Source of the DNA: Sphingopyxis sp.
Lineage (GTDB): Bacteria > Pseudomonadota > Alphaproteobacteria > Sphingomonadales > Sphingomonadaceae
Assembly (NCBI GenBank): GCA_013911715.1
Contig: JACEST010000037.1
Coordinates: 1 to 15,312 of the forward strand
Reading direction: 5' to 3'
DNA: 15,312 nucleotides
The position numbers and the translations under genes were made by a program. The first letter of the stretch is position 1, and each line of letters begins with the position of its first letter. Shown one piece after another: positions 5,880 through 12,463 of the stretch. The notes beneath the pieces are model-generated. The model did no database searches. It saw nothing but the letters and a program-made list of their open reading frames with translations, and had not been told where the DNA came from.

Positions 5880-8276
5880 TTGACCCAGACTTTCCCCCTG
5901 TTGCCGCTGCGCGACATTGTTGTTTTTCCGCAGATGATTGTTCCGCTGTTTGTTGGGCGGGACCGCTCGGTCGCGGCGCTCGAAGCGGCGATGGAGAGCG
6001 ATAAGGAAATTTTCCTGGTCACCCAGCTCGACCCTGGCGAGGACGATCCTGAGCGCGATGACCTTTATGATCTTGGAGTGATTGCGTCGGTTCTGCAGTT
6101 GCTGAAGTTGCCAGACGGCACGGTGCGCGTGCTCGTTGAGGGCAAGCAACGCGCCAAGCTCGAGGCGCTCGATGGTTCGGACAAAGCCGTGTTGGCGACT
6201 GTGTCGCTGCTCGATGATGTTGCCGACGAGAGCAATGAAACCGCGGCGCTGATGCGCTCGGTGCTCGACCAGTTCGAAAATTATGCCAAGCTCAACAAGA
6301 AAATGCCGTCCGAAACGGCGGTTCAGCTATCGCAGATCGACGACGCCTCGCGCCTTGCCGATGCTGTGGCGGGCAATTTGAACATCAAGGTTGCCGACAA
6401 ACAGGCGCTGCTCGTCGAACCCGCGCCGTCGAAACGGCTCGAAATGGTGTTCGCCTTCATGGAAGGCGAGCTGGGTGTGCTTCAGGTCGAAAAGAAGATC
6501 CGCGGCCGCGTGAAGCGGCAGATGGAGAAGAGCCAGCGCGAATATTATCTCAACGAGCAATTGAAGGCGATCCAGCGCGAACTTGGCAACGACAATGGTG
6601 AGGGCACCGACGACCTGACTGAGCTGCAGGAGAAAATCGATGGCCTGAAGCTGTCGAAGGAAGCCAAGACCAAGGCCGTTGCCGAACTGAAAAAACTTCG
6701 CGCCATGGCGCCCATGTCGGCCGAAGCGACCGTGGTCCGGAATTATCTCGACACGCTGCTCGGTCTGCCGTGGGGCAAGAAATCGAAGCTGAAAAAGGAT
6801 ATTGCGGCGGCGCAGGCGGTGCTCGACGCTGATCATTTTGCGCTCGACAAGGTCAAGGACCGGATCGTCGAATATCTGGCGGTGCAGGCACGCACCAACA
6901 AACTCAAAGGCCCGATCCTGTGTCTCGTCGGTCCGCCGGGTGTGGGCAAAACCTCGCTTGGGCGCAGCATTGCCAAGGCGACGGGGCGCGAATTTATTCG
7001 CCAGTCGCTGGGCGGCGTGCGCGACGAAGCCGAAATTCGCGGCCATCGCCGCACCTATATCGGCTCGCTGCCGGGCAAGATTGCGACCAATTTGAAAAAG
7101 GCGGGGACGATGAACCCGCTCTTCCTGCTCGACGAAATTGACAAGCTGGGCCAGGATTTTCGCGGTGATCCGGCCTCGGCGTTGCTCGAGGTGCTCGACC
7201 CTGAACAGAATGGCAAGTTTCAGGACCATTATCTTGAGGTTGATATTGACCTGTCGGATGTGATGTTCGTGACCACCGCCAACAGCCTCAATCTGCCGCA
7301 ACCTTTGCTCGACCGCATGGAGATTATCCGGCTCGAAGGCTATACCGAAGACGAGAAGGTCGAGATTGCGCAGCGTCATCTGATCGCCAAGCAGATTGAG
7401 GCGCATGGTTTGAAGCTGGGCGAGTTCGAACTGGCGGAGGACGGATTGCGGTCGCTCATCCGCCACTACACCCGCGAGGCTGGGGTTCGCACGCTGGAAC
7501 GCGAGATTGCGCGGTTGGCGCGCAAGGCGCTGCGCCGCATATTGGAAGGCAAGGCCACCAATATCACAGTGACCGCCGACAATCTCGCTGATTTTGCCGG
7601 TGTGCAGAAATTCCGCCATGGCATGGGTGACAAGGAAGACCAGATTGGCGCGGTTACCGGTCTTGCCTGGACCGAGGTGGGCGGCGAATTGCTCACCATC
7701 GAAGCCGTAACGGCGACCGGTAAGGGCCAGGTGCGCACCACGGGCAAGCTCGGTGAGGTGATGACCGAATCGGTGCAAGCCGCGCTGTCGTTCATCAAGG
7801 CGCGCGCGCCAAGCTATGGCATCCGCCCCAGCATCTTTGCACGCAAGGACATCCATATCCATTTGCCCGAAGGCGCGGTGCCGAAAGACGGTCCGTCGGC
7901 TGGCGTCGGCATGGTAACCGCGATGGTGTCGACTCTGACTGGTGTCGCGGTGCGCAAGGATGTCGCCATGACTGGCGAAGTCACGCTGCGCGGGCGGGTG
8001 CTGGCAATCGGTGGGCTTAAGGAAAAACTGCTTGCCGCGCTGCGCGGTGGTATCGCTACAGTGCTGATTCCACAGGAAAATGAGAAAGACCTTGCTGAAA
8101 TTCCAGCCAATATCCGCGAGGGTCTGACCATCGTGCCAGTCAGCCATGTCGACGAAGTCCTTGCGTTAGCGCTGGTCCAGCCGCTGGTCCCGATCGAATG
8201 GACCGAAGCCGATGAGCTGGCGGCTTCGCCAGTGCCAGGCAGCGGCAGCGACATTGACGCGACGATTCGTCACTAA
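5880..8276 (+). CDS. lon: ATP-dependent Lon protease (LonA)
   Basis: A cytosolic AAA+ serine protease that degrades misfolded and regulatory proteins, forming hexamers. From TTG 5880 the product is 798 aa, a normal LonA length, beginning TQTFPLLPLRDIVVFPQMIV. Domains in order are the LON substrate-binding domain (about 1-200), a coiled region with QREYYLNEQLKAIQRELG, the AAA+ module with Walker A GPPGVGKT (351-358) and Walker B LFLLDEIDKLG, and the C-terminal protease. The catalytic Ser673 is in KDGPSAGVGM, and the lysine is probably Lys716 in GGLKEKLLAA. The pre-TTG 38 residues (rich in Ala and Gln, no similarity I recognise) are taken as leader. It is probably heat-shock induced. hupB follows, an arrangement (lon-hupB) common in proteobacteria. 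Confidence 0.96.
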   Translation: MTQTFPLLPLRDIVVFPQMIVPLFVGRDRSVAALEAAMESDKEIFLVTQLDPGEDDPERDDLYDLGVIASVLQLLKLPDGTVRVLVEGKQRAKLEALDGSDKAVLATVSLLDDVADESNETAALMRSVLDQFENYAKLNKKMPSETAVQLSQIDDASRLADAVAGNLNIKVADKQALLVEPAPSKRLEMVFAFMEGELGVLQVEKKIRGRVKRQMEKSQREYYLNEQLKAIQRELGNDNGEGTDDLTELQEKIDGLKLSKEAKTKAVAELKKLRAMAPMSAEATVVRNYLDTLLGLPWGKKSKLKKDIAAAQAVLDADHFALDKVKDRIVEYLAVQARTNKLKGPILCLVGPPGVGKTSLGRSIAKATGREFIRQSLGGVRDEAEIRGHRRTYIGSLPGKIATNLKKAGTMNPLFLLDEIDKLGQDFRGDPASALLEVLDPEQNGKFQDHYLEVDIDLSDVMFVTTANSLNLPQPLLDRMEIIRLEGYTEDEKVEIAQRHLIAKQIEAHGLKLGEFELAEDGLRSLIRHYTREAGVRTLEREIARLARKALRRILEGKATNITVTADNLADFAGVQKFRHGMGDKEDQIGAVTGLAWTEVGGELLTIEAVTATGKGQVRTTGKLGEVMTESVQAALSFIKARAPSYGIRPSIFARKDIHIHLPEGAVPKDGPSAGVGMVTAMVSTLTGVAVRKDVAMTGEVTLRGRVLAIGGLKEKLLAALRGGIATVLIPQENEKDLAEIPANIREGLTIVPVSHVDEVLALALVQPLVPIEWTEADELAASPVPGSGSDIDATIRH

Positions 8277-8309
8277 GCACCTGCTTTTGTTGCAATGCAG
8301 CAAGGTAAA

Positions 8310-8336
8310 AATTGGCGTTTATGCGACGAATTGGCG
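8310..8336. repeat. Direct repeats upstream of the HU gene
   Basis: AATTGGCG occurs at 8310-8317 and again at 8329-8336, a 19-bp period close to two helical turns, within the lon-hupB gap and upstream of a TTGACA. Two copies on one DNA face could bind a dimeric or cooperative regulator. At 8 bp this is only suggestive. Confidence 0.3.
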
Positions 8337-8346
8337 ATTTTTTGCT

Positions 8347-8375
8347 TTGACAAAGCCTGGTGAAAGGCCGTTAGT
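8347..8375 (+). promoter_or_regulatory. Possible promoter of the HU gene
   Basis: A perfect -35 hexamer TTGACA (8347-8352) is followed at 17 bp by GTTAGT (8370-8375), a poor -10. If used, transcription would begin near 8382, so the inverted repeat CATGAC/GTCATG would sit at the 5' end of the mRNA. Confidence 0.35.
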
Positions 8376-8382
8376 GCGCGTC

Positions 8383-8400
8383 CATGACAGAAACGTCATG
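8383..8400. promoter_or_regulatory. Inverted repeat in the HU gene leader
   Basis: CATGAC-AGAAAC-GTCATG is a perfect 6-bp inverted repeat with a 6-nt spacer, 37 bases before ATG 8437. It could be an operator just downstream of the promoter or a 5'-end hairpin in the mRNA. Confidence 0.4.
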
Positions 8401-8436
8401 ATTCAGATTGAACGCAATTAAGGGGGTTCCCAAGGG

Positions 8437-8709
8437 ATGAACAAGCAAGACCTGATCGCCACTGTCGCTGATGCCAGCGGCCTCACGAAGAGCGATGCGA
8501 GCAAAGCGGTCGAAGGCGTTTTTGACGCAATCACTGGCGCGCTGAAAAAGGGTGGTGAGGTCCGTCTTGTCGGATTCGGCACCTTCTCGGTCAGCAAGCG
8601 CAAGGCATCGACCGGTCGCAACCCACGCACCGGCGAAACCATGACGATTCCGGCATCGACCCAGCCGAAGTTCAAAGCTGGCAAGGCATTGAAAGACGCG
8701 GTCAACTGA
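8437..8709 (+). CDS. hupB: DNA-binding protein HU
   Basis: A histone-like dimeric protein that bends and compacts DNA, used in replication, repair and recombination. The 90-aa product has the exact HU length and fold: MNKQDLIATVADASGLTKSD (helical N-terminus), the beta saddle VRLVGFGTFSVSKRKASTGR, the DNA-intercalating arm RNPRTGETMTIPAS with its proline, and the C-terminal PKFKAGKALKDAVN. The ATG at 8437 is preceded by AGGGGG (8421-8426). It follows lon by 160 bp that hold a possible promoter, direct repeats and an inverted repeat, so it probably has its own regulation. A strong terminator follows at 8736-8776. HU and IHF share this fold, but the sequence favours HU. Confidence 0.96.
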   Translation: MNKQDLIATVADASGLTKSDASKAVEGVFDAITGALKKGGEVRLVGFGTFSVSKRKASTGRNPRTGETMTIPASTQPKFKAGKALKDAVN

Positions 8710-8735
8710 TTTTTTTGGCGCAGGCTGAAACATCG

Positions 8736-8776
8736 GAAAAAGGGGGTCGCGGTCACCATGCTGCGGCCCCTTTTTC
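8736..8776 (+). terminator. Rho-independent terminator after the HU gene
   Basis: GAAAAAGGGG (8736-8745) pairs perfectly with CCCCTTTTTC (8767-8776) around a 21-nt inner part. The run of A before and T after the stem makes it a potentially bidirectional intrinsic terminator. It separates hupB from the downstream tRNA. Confidence 0.85.
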
Positions 8777-8872
8777 TGTTGTGCTGCCCGATTGGTTGCC
8801 GCGCAAACTTGCCGTTGCAATTGCCAGCGCATCACCCTAATGGCCGCGCCTGCGGTCCTTCGGGCGGCAAAT

Positions 8873-8947
8873 GGGTGCGTAGCTCAGCGGTAGAGCACTC
8901 CCTTCACACGGGAGGGGTCACAGGTTCAATCCCTGTCGCGCCCACCA
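8873..8947 (+). tRNA. tRNA-Val (anticodon CAC), CCA encoded
   Basis: A 75-nt cloverleaf is visible. The acceptor GGGTGCG (8873-8879) pairs with CGCGCCC (8937-8943, one G-U), with discriminator A and genomic CCA at 8945-8947. The D arm is GCTCAGCGGTAGAGC, the anticodon stem CTCCC/GGGAG encloses the loop TTCACAC, giving CAC (reads GUG, valine), and the T arm is ACAGG-TTCAATC-CCTGT. It lies alone between hupB and the PepSY gene. Confidence 0.95.
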
Positions 8948-9066
8948 TTTCCCGGTCGGGTATGCGGGATCACGCTACACGGACAATGTCGATGCACCAT
9001 GGGCCTGACGCAATGCTGCATGGCCTATTCATGGGCCATTCAATGCGCTGCGGCCAAAGCCGCTGC

Positions 9067-9381
9067 ATGAAATGGTACTTTTCTTTATTGTTGGCTATCG
9101 CAGCACTTGCACCTGGTGGACTGCCGACCAGCGCGTTTGCGCGCGACGACCGCGAAGCGGAATCGGCGCGCGCGGCGGCCGAGCAAGGGCAGGTGCTGCC
9201 GCTCGGCAGGTTGGTCGCCATGGTGCAGGCGCGGCCACCCTATCGCGAAATGGTTTATTTGGGCGGACCACAGTTTGATGTGCGCGCCATGCGCTATGGC
9301 CTGAAGTTTTTGGATGGCAACAAGGTCATTGTGGTCTTTGTCGACGCCCGCACGGGCAAGATTGTCGGGCGGCAGCCCTGA
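9067..9381 (+). CDS. Secreted PepSY-domain protein, 104 aa
   Basis: From ATG 9067 the product starts MKWYFSLLLAIAALAPGG and has a Sec signal peptide with likely cleavage after SAFA (about residue 25). The mature part holds one PepSY-like unit, LPLGRLVAMVQARPPY, then the strand region RYGLKFLDGNKVIVVFVDARTGKIVG, with the typical VDARTG near the end. PepSY modules are often periplasmic inhibitors or ligand-binding adaptors. The gene precedes a response regulator and histidine kinase by 89 bp, so it may sense or modulate the kinase in the periplasm (inference). The frame stays open upstream through a Met/His-rich stretch with several ATGs (for example 8986). I choose 9067 because it places the signal peptide at the N-terminus, but no Shine-Dalgarno supports any of them. 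Confidence 0.8.
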   Translation: MKWYFSLLLAIAALAPGGLPTSAFARDDREAESARAAAEQGQVLPLGRLVAMVQARPPYREMVYLGGPQFDVRAMRYGLKFLDGNKVIVVFVDARTGKIVGRQP

Positions 9382-9470
9382 CGAGCGTTGCGCCCTTTTG
9401 CTGGGCCCGGTGCGGTGCTACCTCCCTCAATGATTAAACAGCCGCCCGCAGCGGCGCGAAAGGTGAAGCG

Positions 9471-10136
9471 ATGCGCATTTTGATTGTCGAAGACGAACCG
9501 ACCCTCGGACCGCAGCTCAAAATGACATTGGAGCAGGCGGGTTACGCCGTGGATCTCGCCACCGACGGTGAAGACGGCCATTTCATGGGTTCGACCGAAA
9601 ATTACGATGCCGCAATCCTCGATCTGGGCTTGCCCGAAGTCGACGGGCTTACCGTGCTCGACCGCTGGCGGCGCGAGAAGCGCAATTTCCCGGTGCTGGT
9701 GCTCACCGCGCGCGACAGTTGGTCGGACAAAGTAGCCGGGCTCGACGCCGGGGCCGATGACTATCTGGCCAAACCTTTTCAGACCGAAGAGCTGATCGCG
9801 CGGCTGCGTGCGCTGATCCGCCGCGCTTCTGGCAATGCCTCGAGCGAGCTGATCGCCGGCGACGTGCGGCTTGACACGCGCTCGGGCCGCGTGACGCTGG
9901 CAGGCCAATCGGTCAAGCTGACGGCGCAGGAATTTAAGTTGCTGTCTTACCTGCTTCATCACAAGGGCAAGGTGGTGTCGCGCACCGAGTTGATCGAGCA
10001 TATTTACGATCAGGATTTTGACCGCGATTCGAACACGATCGAAGTGTTTGTGACGCGTATCCGCAAGAAATTGGGTGCCGACATCATCACCACCATTCGC
10101 GGGCTTGGCTATCAGCTCGACGACCCGCAGGGCTGA
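9471..10136 (+). CDS. OmpR/PhoB-family response regulator
   Basis: A two-component transcription factor of 221 aa. The receiver domain (1-118) has the acidic pair at E8/D9 (VEDEP), the phosphoacceptor D51 in AILDLGLPEVDG, T79 in VLVLTARD, and K101 in DYLAKPF. The C-terminal winged helix (about 127-217) has KLTAQEFKLLSYLLHHKGKV, the recognition helix around DRDSNTIEVFVTRIRKKLG, and the wing TTIRGLGYQL, all typical of OmpR/PhoB members and close to PhoP/QseB types. ATG 9471 has AAGG seven bases upstream. Its stop overlaps the kinase start as TGATG, so kinase and regulator are translated together. I can support no target genes; the adjacent PepSY and Cys-rich genes are candidates. Confidence 0.93.
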   Translation: MRILIVEDEPTLGPQLKMTLEQAGYAVDLATDGEDGHFMGSTENYDAAILDLGLPEVDGLTVLDRWRREKRNFPVLVLTARDSWSDKVAGLDAGADDYLAKPFQTEELIARLRALIRRASGNASSELIAGDVRLDTRSGRVTLAGQSVKLTAQEFKLLSYLLHHKGKVVSRTELIEHIYDQDFDRDSNTIEVFVTRIRKKLGADIITTIRGLGYQLDDPQG

Positions 10137-11518
10137 TGCACCACGCAGTGACCCCGGGGTCCGGCATGGCGGCGCGCGTCACCGGTCAGACCACCGGTTC
10201 GCTCAGTCGGCGCATGATCGGCATCGCCGCGCTGTGGATCAGCCTGCTGCTGCTCGGCGGCGGATTTGCGCTCGACCGGGTGCTGACCGGGGCCATCACG
10301 AGAAACTTTGACAGCGGGCTCGAATATGTCCTGCTGGCGATGATCCGTTCCGCCGAAATCGGGCCAGACGGCGAGGTGCGGATGATCCAGCCGCTCGGCG
10401 AGCAGCGTTTCCTCGAACCTTATAGCGGCCTATACTGGCAGATCAGCGGCCGCGGGCATGAACCTTGGCCGTCGCGCTCGCTGTGGGATCGGCGGCTGGT
10501 GTCGCCCGAAAATCACCGCGACGATGCGCTCCATATTTATGATAGCAGCCAGTTTGACGGCGAAGAGTTGCGGATCCTGGAACGCAACGTCCAATTGCCA
10601 GGCAGCTCCACCAGCTGGCGGTTTCAGGTGGCGCAGTCGCGCGATATTCTCGACCAGCAAATTCGCGCCGTGCGGCAGACGCTTTACCCCAGCCTGGGAG
10701 TGCTGGGATTGGGTTTGATCGCGCTGGCGGCATTGCAGACCATCTATGGACTGTGGCCGCTGCGGCATTTGCGCATCGCGATTGCGGCACTGCGCGGCGG
10801 CGAAGCTGCGCGGCTCGCGCGGCCGATGCCCAACGAGGTGCAGCCGGTGGTCGATGAACTCAATGCGCTGTTAGCGCACAGCGAAAAGCAAGCCCAAGAA
10901 GCGCGCACCCATGCGGGCAATCTTGCCCATGCGCTCAAGACGCCGTTGGCGGTGCTGGTGTCAAGCGCTGCGTCGGCAACGCCTGACCTTGCCGAAACGG
11001 TCAAGCGCGAGGCGGCGACGATGAAGCGGCAAGTCGACCATCATCTTGCACGGGCGCGGGTTGTGGGTCGGCGCGGTTCGGTGCAGGCGCGCTGCAAGGT
11101 CTGGGATAGTGTGGACAGCGTCCAGCGGGCGGTGGCGCGGCTCTACCCTGATCTGCGCATCGATGCGGATGGTGATCGCAGCGTGATTGCGCGCGTCGAG
11201 CGTCAGGACCTGGATGAATTGCTGGGCAATCTGCTCGAAAATGCCGCCAAATATGGCGGTGGCAGCGCGTTTGTCACCGTGCGCCGGGTGGATGGCATGG
11301 CCGAAATCGCGGTCGAGGATGACGGTCCCGGCATTGCGCCAGCGGACCGGCTGCGCATCTTTGACCGCGGCGTGCGGCTCGATAGCGCCAAACCCGGAAC
11401 GGGTCTCGGACTGGCGATTGTCCGCGATGTCGCCGAACTTTACGGTGGCAGCATCCTGCTTGAGGATAGCGAGGATATGGGCGGATTGCTGGTCCGCCTC
11501 AGACTGCCGACCGCATGA
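10136..11518 (+). CDS. Sensor histidine kinase (PhoQ-like architecture)
   Basis: An inner-membrane kinase that phosphorylates the upstream regulator. The 460-aa frame has TM1 at about 27-46, a periplasmic sensor region of some 135 residues (about 48-183), TM2 at about 184-206, and a HAMP-like linker (WPLRHLRIAIAALRGGEAAR). The H box has His265 in GNLAHALKTPLAVL, a form found in PhoQ-type kinases. The N box is LGNLLENAAKYG, G1 is VEDDGPGI (D396) and G2 is GTGLGLAIV (421-429). The start ATG 10136 overlaps the regulator stop by one base. An alternative ATG at 10166 would remove ten residues and is also plausible, since nothing before it is conserved-looking. Its 3' end overlaps the T tract of the minus-strand terminator. 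Confidence 0.93.
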   Translation: MHHAVTPGSGMAARVTGQTTGSLSRRMIGIAALWISLLLLGGGFALDRVLTGAITRNFDSGLEYVLLAMIRSAEIGPDGEVRMIQPLGEQRFLEPYSGLYWQISGRGHEPWPSRSLWDRRLVSPENHRDDALHIYDSSQFDGEELRILERNVQLPGSSTSWRFQVAQSRDILDQQIRAVRQTLYPSLGVLGLGLIALAALQTIYGLWPLRHLRIAIAALRGGEAARLARPMPNEVQPVVDELNALLAHSEKQAQEARTHAGNLAHALKTPLAVLVSSAASATPDLAETVKREAATMKRQVDHHLARARVVGRRGSVQARCKVWDSVDSVQRAVARLYPDLRIDADGDRSVIARVERQDLDELLGNLLENAAKYGGGSAFVTVRRVDGMAEIAVEDDGPGIAPADRLRIFDRGVRLDSAKPGTGLGLAIVRDVAELYGGSILLEDSEDMGGLLVRLRLPTA

Positions 11519-11549
11519 AAAAGGGGGCCGCACAAAGCGCGCGACCCCC
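11518..11549 (-). terminator. Intrinsic terminator for the minus-strand Cys-rich operon
   Basis: Read on the minus strand, GGGGG-T-CGC, a 9-nt loop, and GCG-G-CCCCC form a 9-bp stem with one G-U pair, followed at once by TTTTT. On the plus strand the same position is a C-A mismatch and no T run follows, so it should work best for minus-strand transcripts coming from the small Cys-rich genes. Its T tract reaches the histidine-kinase stop codon. Confidence 0.75.
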
Positions 11550-11566
11550 CGTTGTTGTGATGCTGC

Positions 11567-11698
11567 TTAGCAGCAAGCTGCGCCGCAGCAAACGCCGATG
11601 ACGCAGCAAGCGGCTTCGAACGCCGCAGGTGCGGCCGCCATGGCCGACGACGAGATCGAGGCCAATGCAGCGGCCGACAAGGTCAAAAATGCTTTCAT
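11567..11698 (-). CDS. Exported 43-aa Cys-rich peptide, function unknown
   Basis: ATG 11698 opens a 43-codon frame ending at TAA 11567. The N-terminus MKAFLTLSAAALASISSSAM is a clear Sec signal peptide, with likely cleavage after AMA (about residue 21). The remaining 22 or so residues, APAAFEAACCVIGVCCGAACC, hold six cysteines as three CC pairs at 31-32, 37-38 and 42-43. GGA at a normal distance upstream may serve as ribosome binding site. It lies 37 bp after the 107-aa Cys-rich gene on the same strand and directly before an intrinsic terminator, so it is probably the last gene of that operon. Paired cysteines suggest metal binding (copper, zinc) or disulfide chemistry in the periplasm. I cannot name a family. 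A chance frame is unlikely given signal peptide, spacing and terminator. Confidence 0.7.
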   Translation of the reverse strand: MKAFLTLSAAALASISSSAMAAAPAAFEAACCVIGVCCGAACC

Positions 11699-11735
11699 GA
11701 TATTTTCCATTCTCAGATTGATTGAAACAAAATTC

Positions 11736-12059
11736 TCAGTTCAGCTGTTCGCTGAAATTTGGCGGTGGCGTTGGCGGAGCTGTGCTCCATTCGCGTGCAC
11801 CCTGGCCGACAAGACCGTCGGCAATCTGGGTCTTGATGATTGGCTGGGCGGCAGAGTCGATCGCTGGCGCGGTCATCGCAGCGGTGCAGCGCAGGTTGCA
11901 GGCCAGTTCACAATCATCGCCCAGCACCTCTGGGCAGCAATCGCTATCCATATGTTCGGCCGCGTCGCGGCATGCCATCGCACGGTCAGCCGCCCATGCC
12001 GATGACGGCCCGGCGGCAGTGAACGCAAGCAACGCGATAATGAGCAAGCGGCGGAGCAT
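11736..12059 (-). CDS. Exported small Cys-rich protein, 107 aa, function unknown
   Basis: The product begins MLRRLLIIALLAFTAAGPSS and has a Sec signal peptide with cleavage likely after AWA (residue 23). The mature N-terminal half carries six cysteines, C30, C41, C42, C50, C54 and C58, in AMACRDAAEHMDSDCCPEVL and GDDCELACNLRC. His36 and several Met and Asp residues lie among them. The C-terminal half is Ala/Pro-rich and ends in STAPPTPPPNFSEQLN, probably disordered. There is no enzyme motif. The composition recalls small periplasmic proteins found near metal-resistance genes, so heavy-metal binding or sensing is a guess. It lies upstream of the 43-aa Cys-rich gene and 57 bp after the chorismate mutase stop, all on the minus strand, so transcription could be shared or separate. 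Confidence 0.75.
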   Translation of the reverse strand: MLRRLLIIALLAFTAAGPSSAWAADRAMACRDAAEHMDSDCCPEVLGDDCELACNLRCTAAMTAPAIDSAAQPIIKTQIADGLVGQGAREWSTAPPTPPPNFSEQLN

Positions 12060-12116
12060 CGGAACAGAGTTCTGCGCGAATTGCCTGCAAGTTACAAGCG
12101 CCGTGAACTTACCAGC

Positions 12117-12398
12117 TCAAGCCTCGCGCAGCCGCTCATGATGGCGGATCACCTCGTCGATGATGAAGCGCAGGAATTTTTCCGAAAATTCGGGGTCAAG
12201 ATCAGCGTCGCGCGCCAGTTGGCGGAGCCGTTCAATCTGCCTTTCCTCGCGGCTTGGGTCGGCGGGCGGCATATCCATCCGGGCCTTTAGCTCGCCCACC
12301 GCCTGCGTAATCTTGAAGCGTTCGGCGAGCATGAACACCAGCGCAGCATCGATATTGTCGATGCTCTGGCGATAGCGCCCCAATTGGCTGTCATCCAC
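12117..12398 (-). CDS. Chorismate mutase, AroQ class
   Basis: Converts chorismate to prephenate, the first committed step to phenylalanine and tyrosine. With the GTG start at 12398 the product is 93 aa, the size of a free-standing AroQ helical domain. Motifs are YRQSIDNIDAALVFMLAERF (helix 1 with the substrate-binding arginine and the D-x-x-D/L pattern), KITQAVGELKAR (second Arg/Lys cluster), and FLRFIIDEVIRHHERLRE in the last helix. AGGGAG seven bases before the GTG fixes the start. A longer frame to 12461 begins with an unrelated sequence (MFAIALACRVWQRHSG) and is rejected. It is divergent from the prenyl synthase gene (65 bp between starts). There is no fused prephenate dehydratase or dehydrogenase. 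Confidence 0.93.
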   Translation of the reverse strand: MDDSQLGRYRQSIDNIDAALVFMLAERFKITQAVGELKARMDMPPADPSREERQIERLRQLARDADLDPEFSEKFLRFIIDEVIRHHERLREA

Positions 12399-12405
12399 GG
12401 TGTTG

Positions 12406-12411
12406 CTCCCT
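12406..12411 (-). promoter_or_regulatory. Ribosome binding site deciding the chorismate mutase start
   Basis: AGGGAG on the minus strand is 7 bases before GTG 12398, which starts DDSQLGRYRQ. This favours the GTG over the upstream in-frame ATG at 12461. Confidence 0.8.
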
Positions 12412-12463
12412 CTGCCTGAATGTCGTTGCCAAACCCGGCAGGCCAAGGCAATGGCGAACAATT

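Noticed and set aside
6327..8147. A 606-codon open frame on the minus strand opposite lon
   Set aside because: The plus-strand lon has complete family motifs over the same bases. The antisense frame is rich in His, Arg and Gln with no domain I recognise, which is typical of shadows in GC-rich coding DNA.
8758..9066. Longer N-terminus for the PepSY protein running through the tRNA
   Set aside because: The frame crosses the HU terminator and tRNA-Val and would bury the signal peptide.
12399..12461. Longer chorismate mutase starting at ATG 12461
   Set aside because: The extra residues do not resemble AroQ, while a well-placed AGGGAG precedes GTG 12398.
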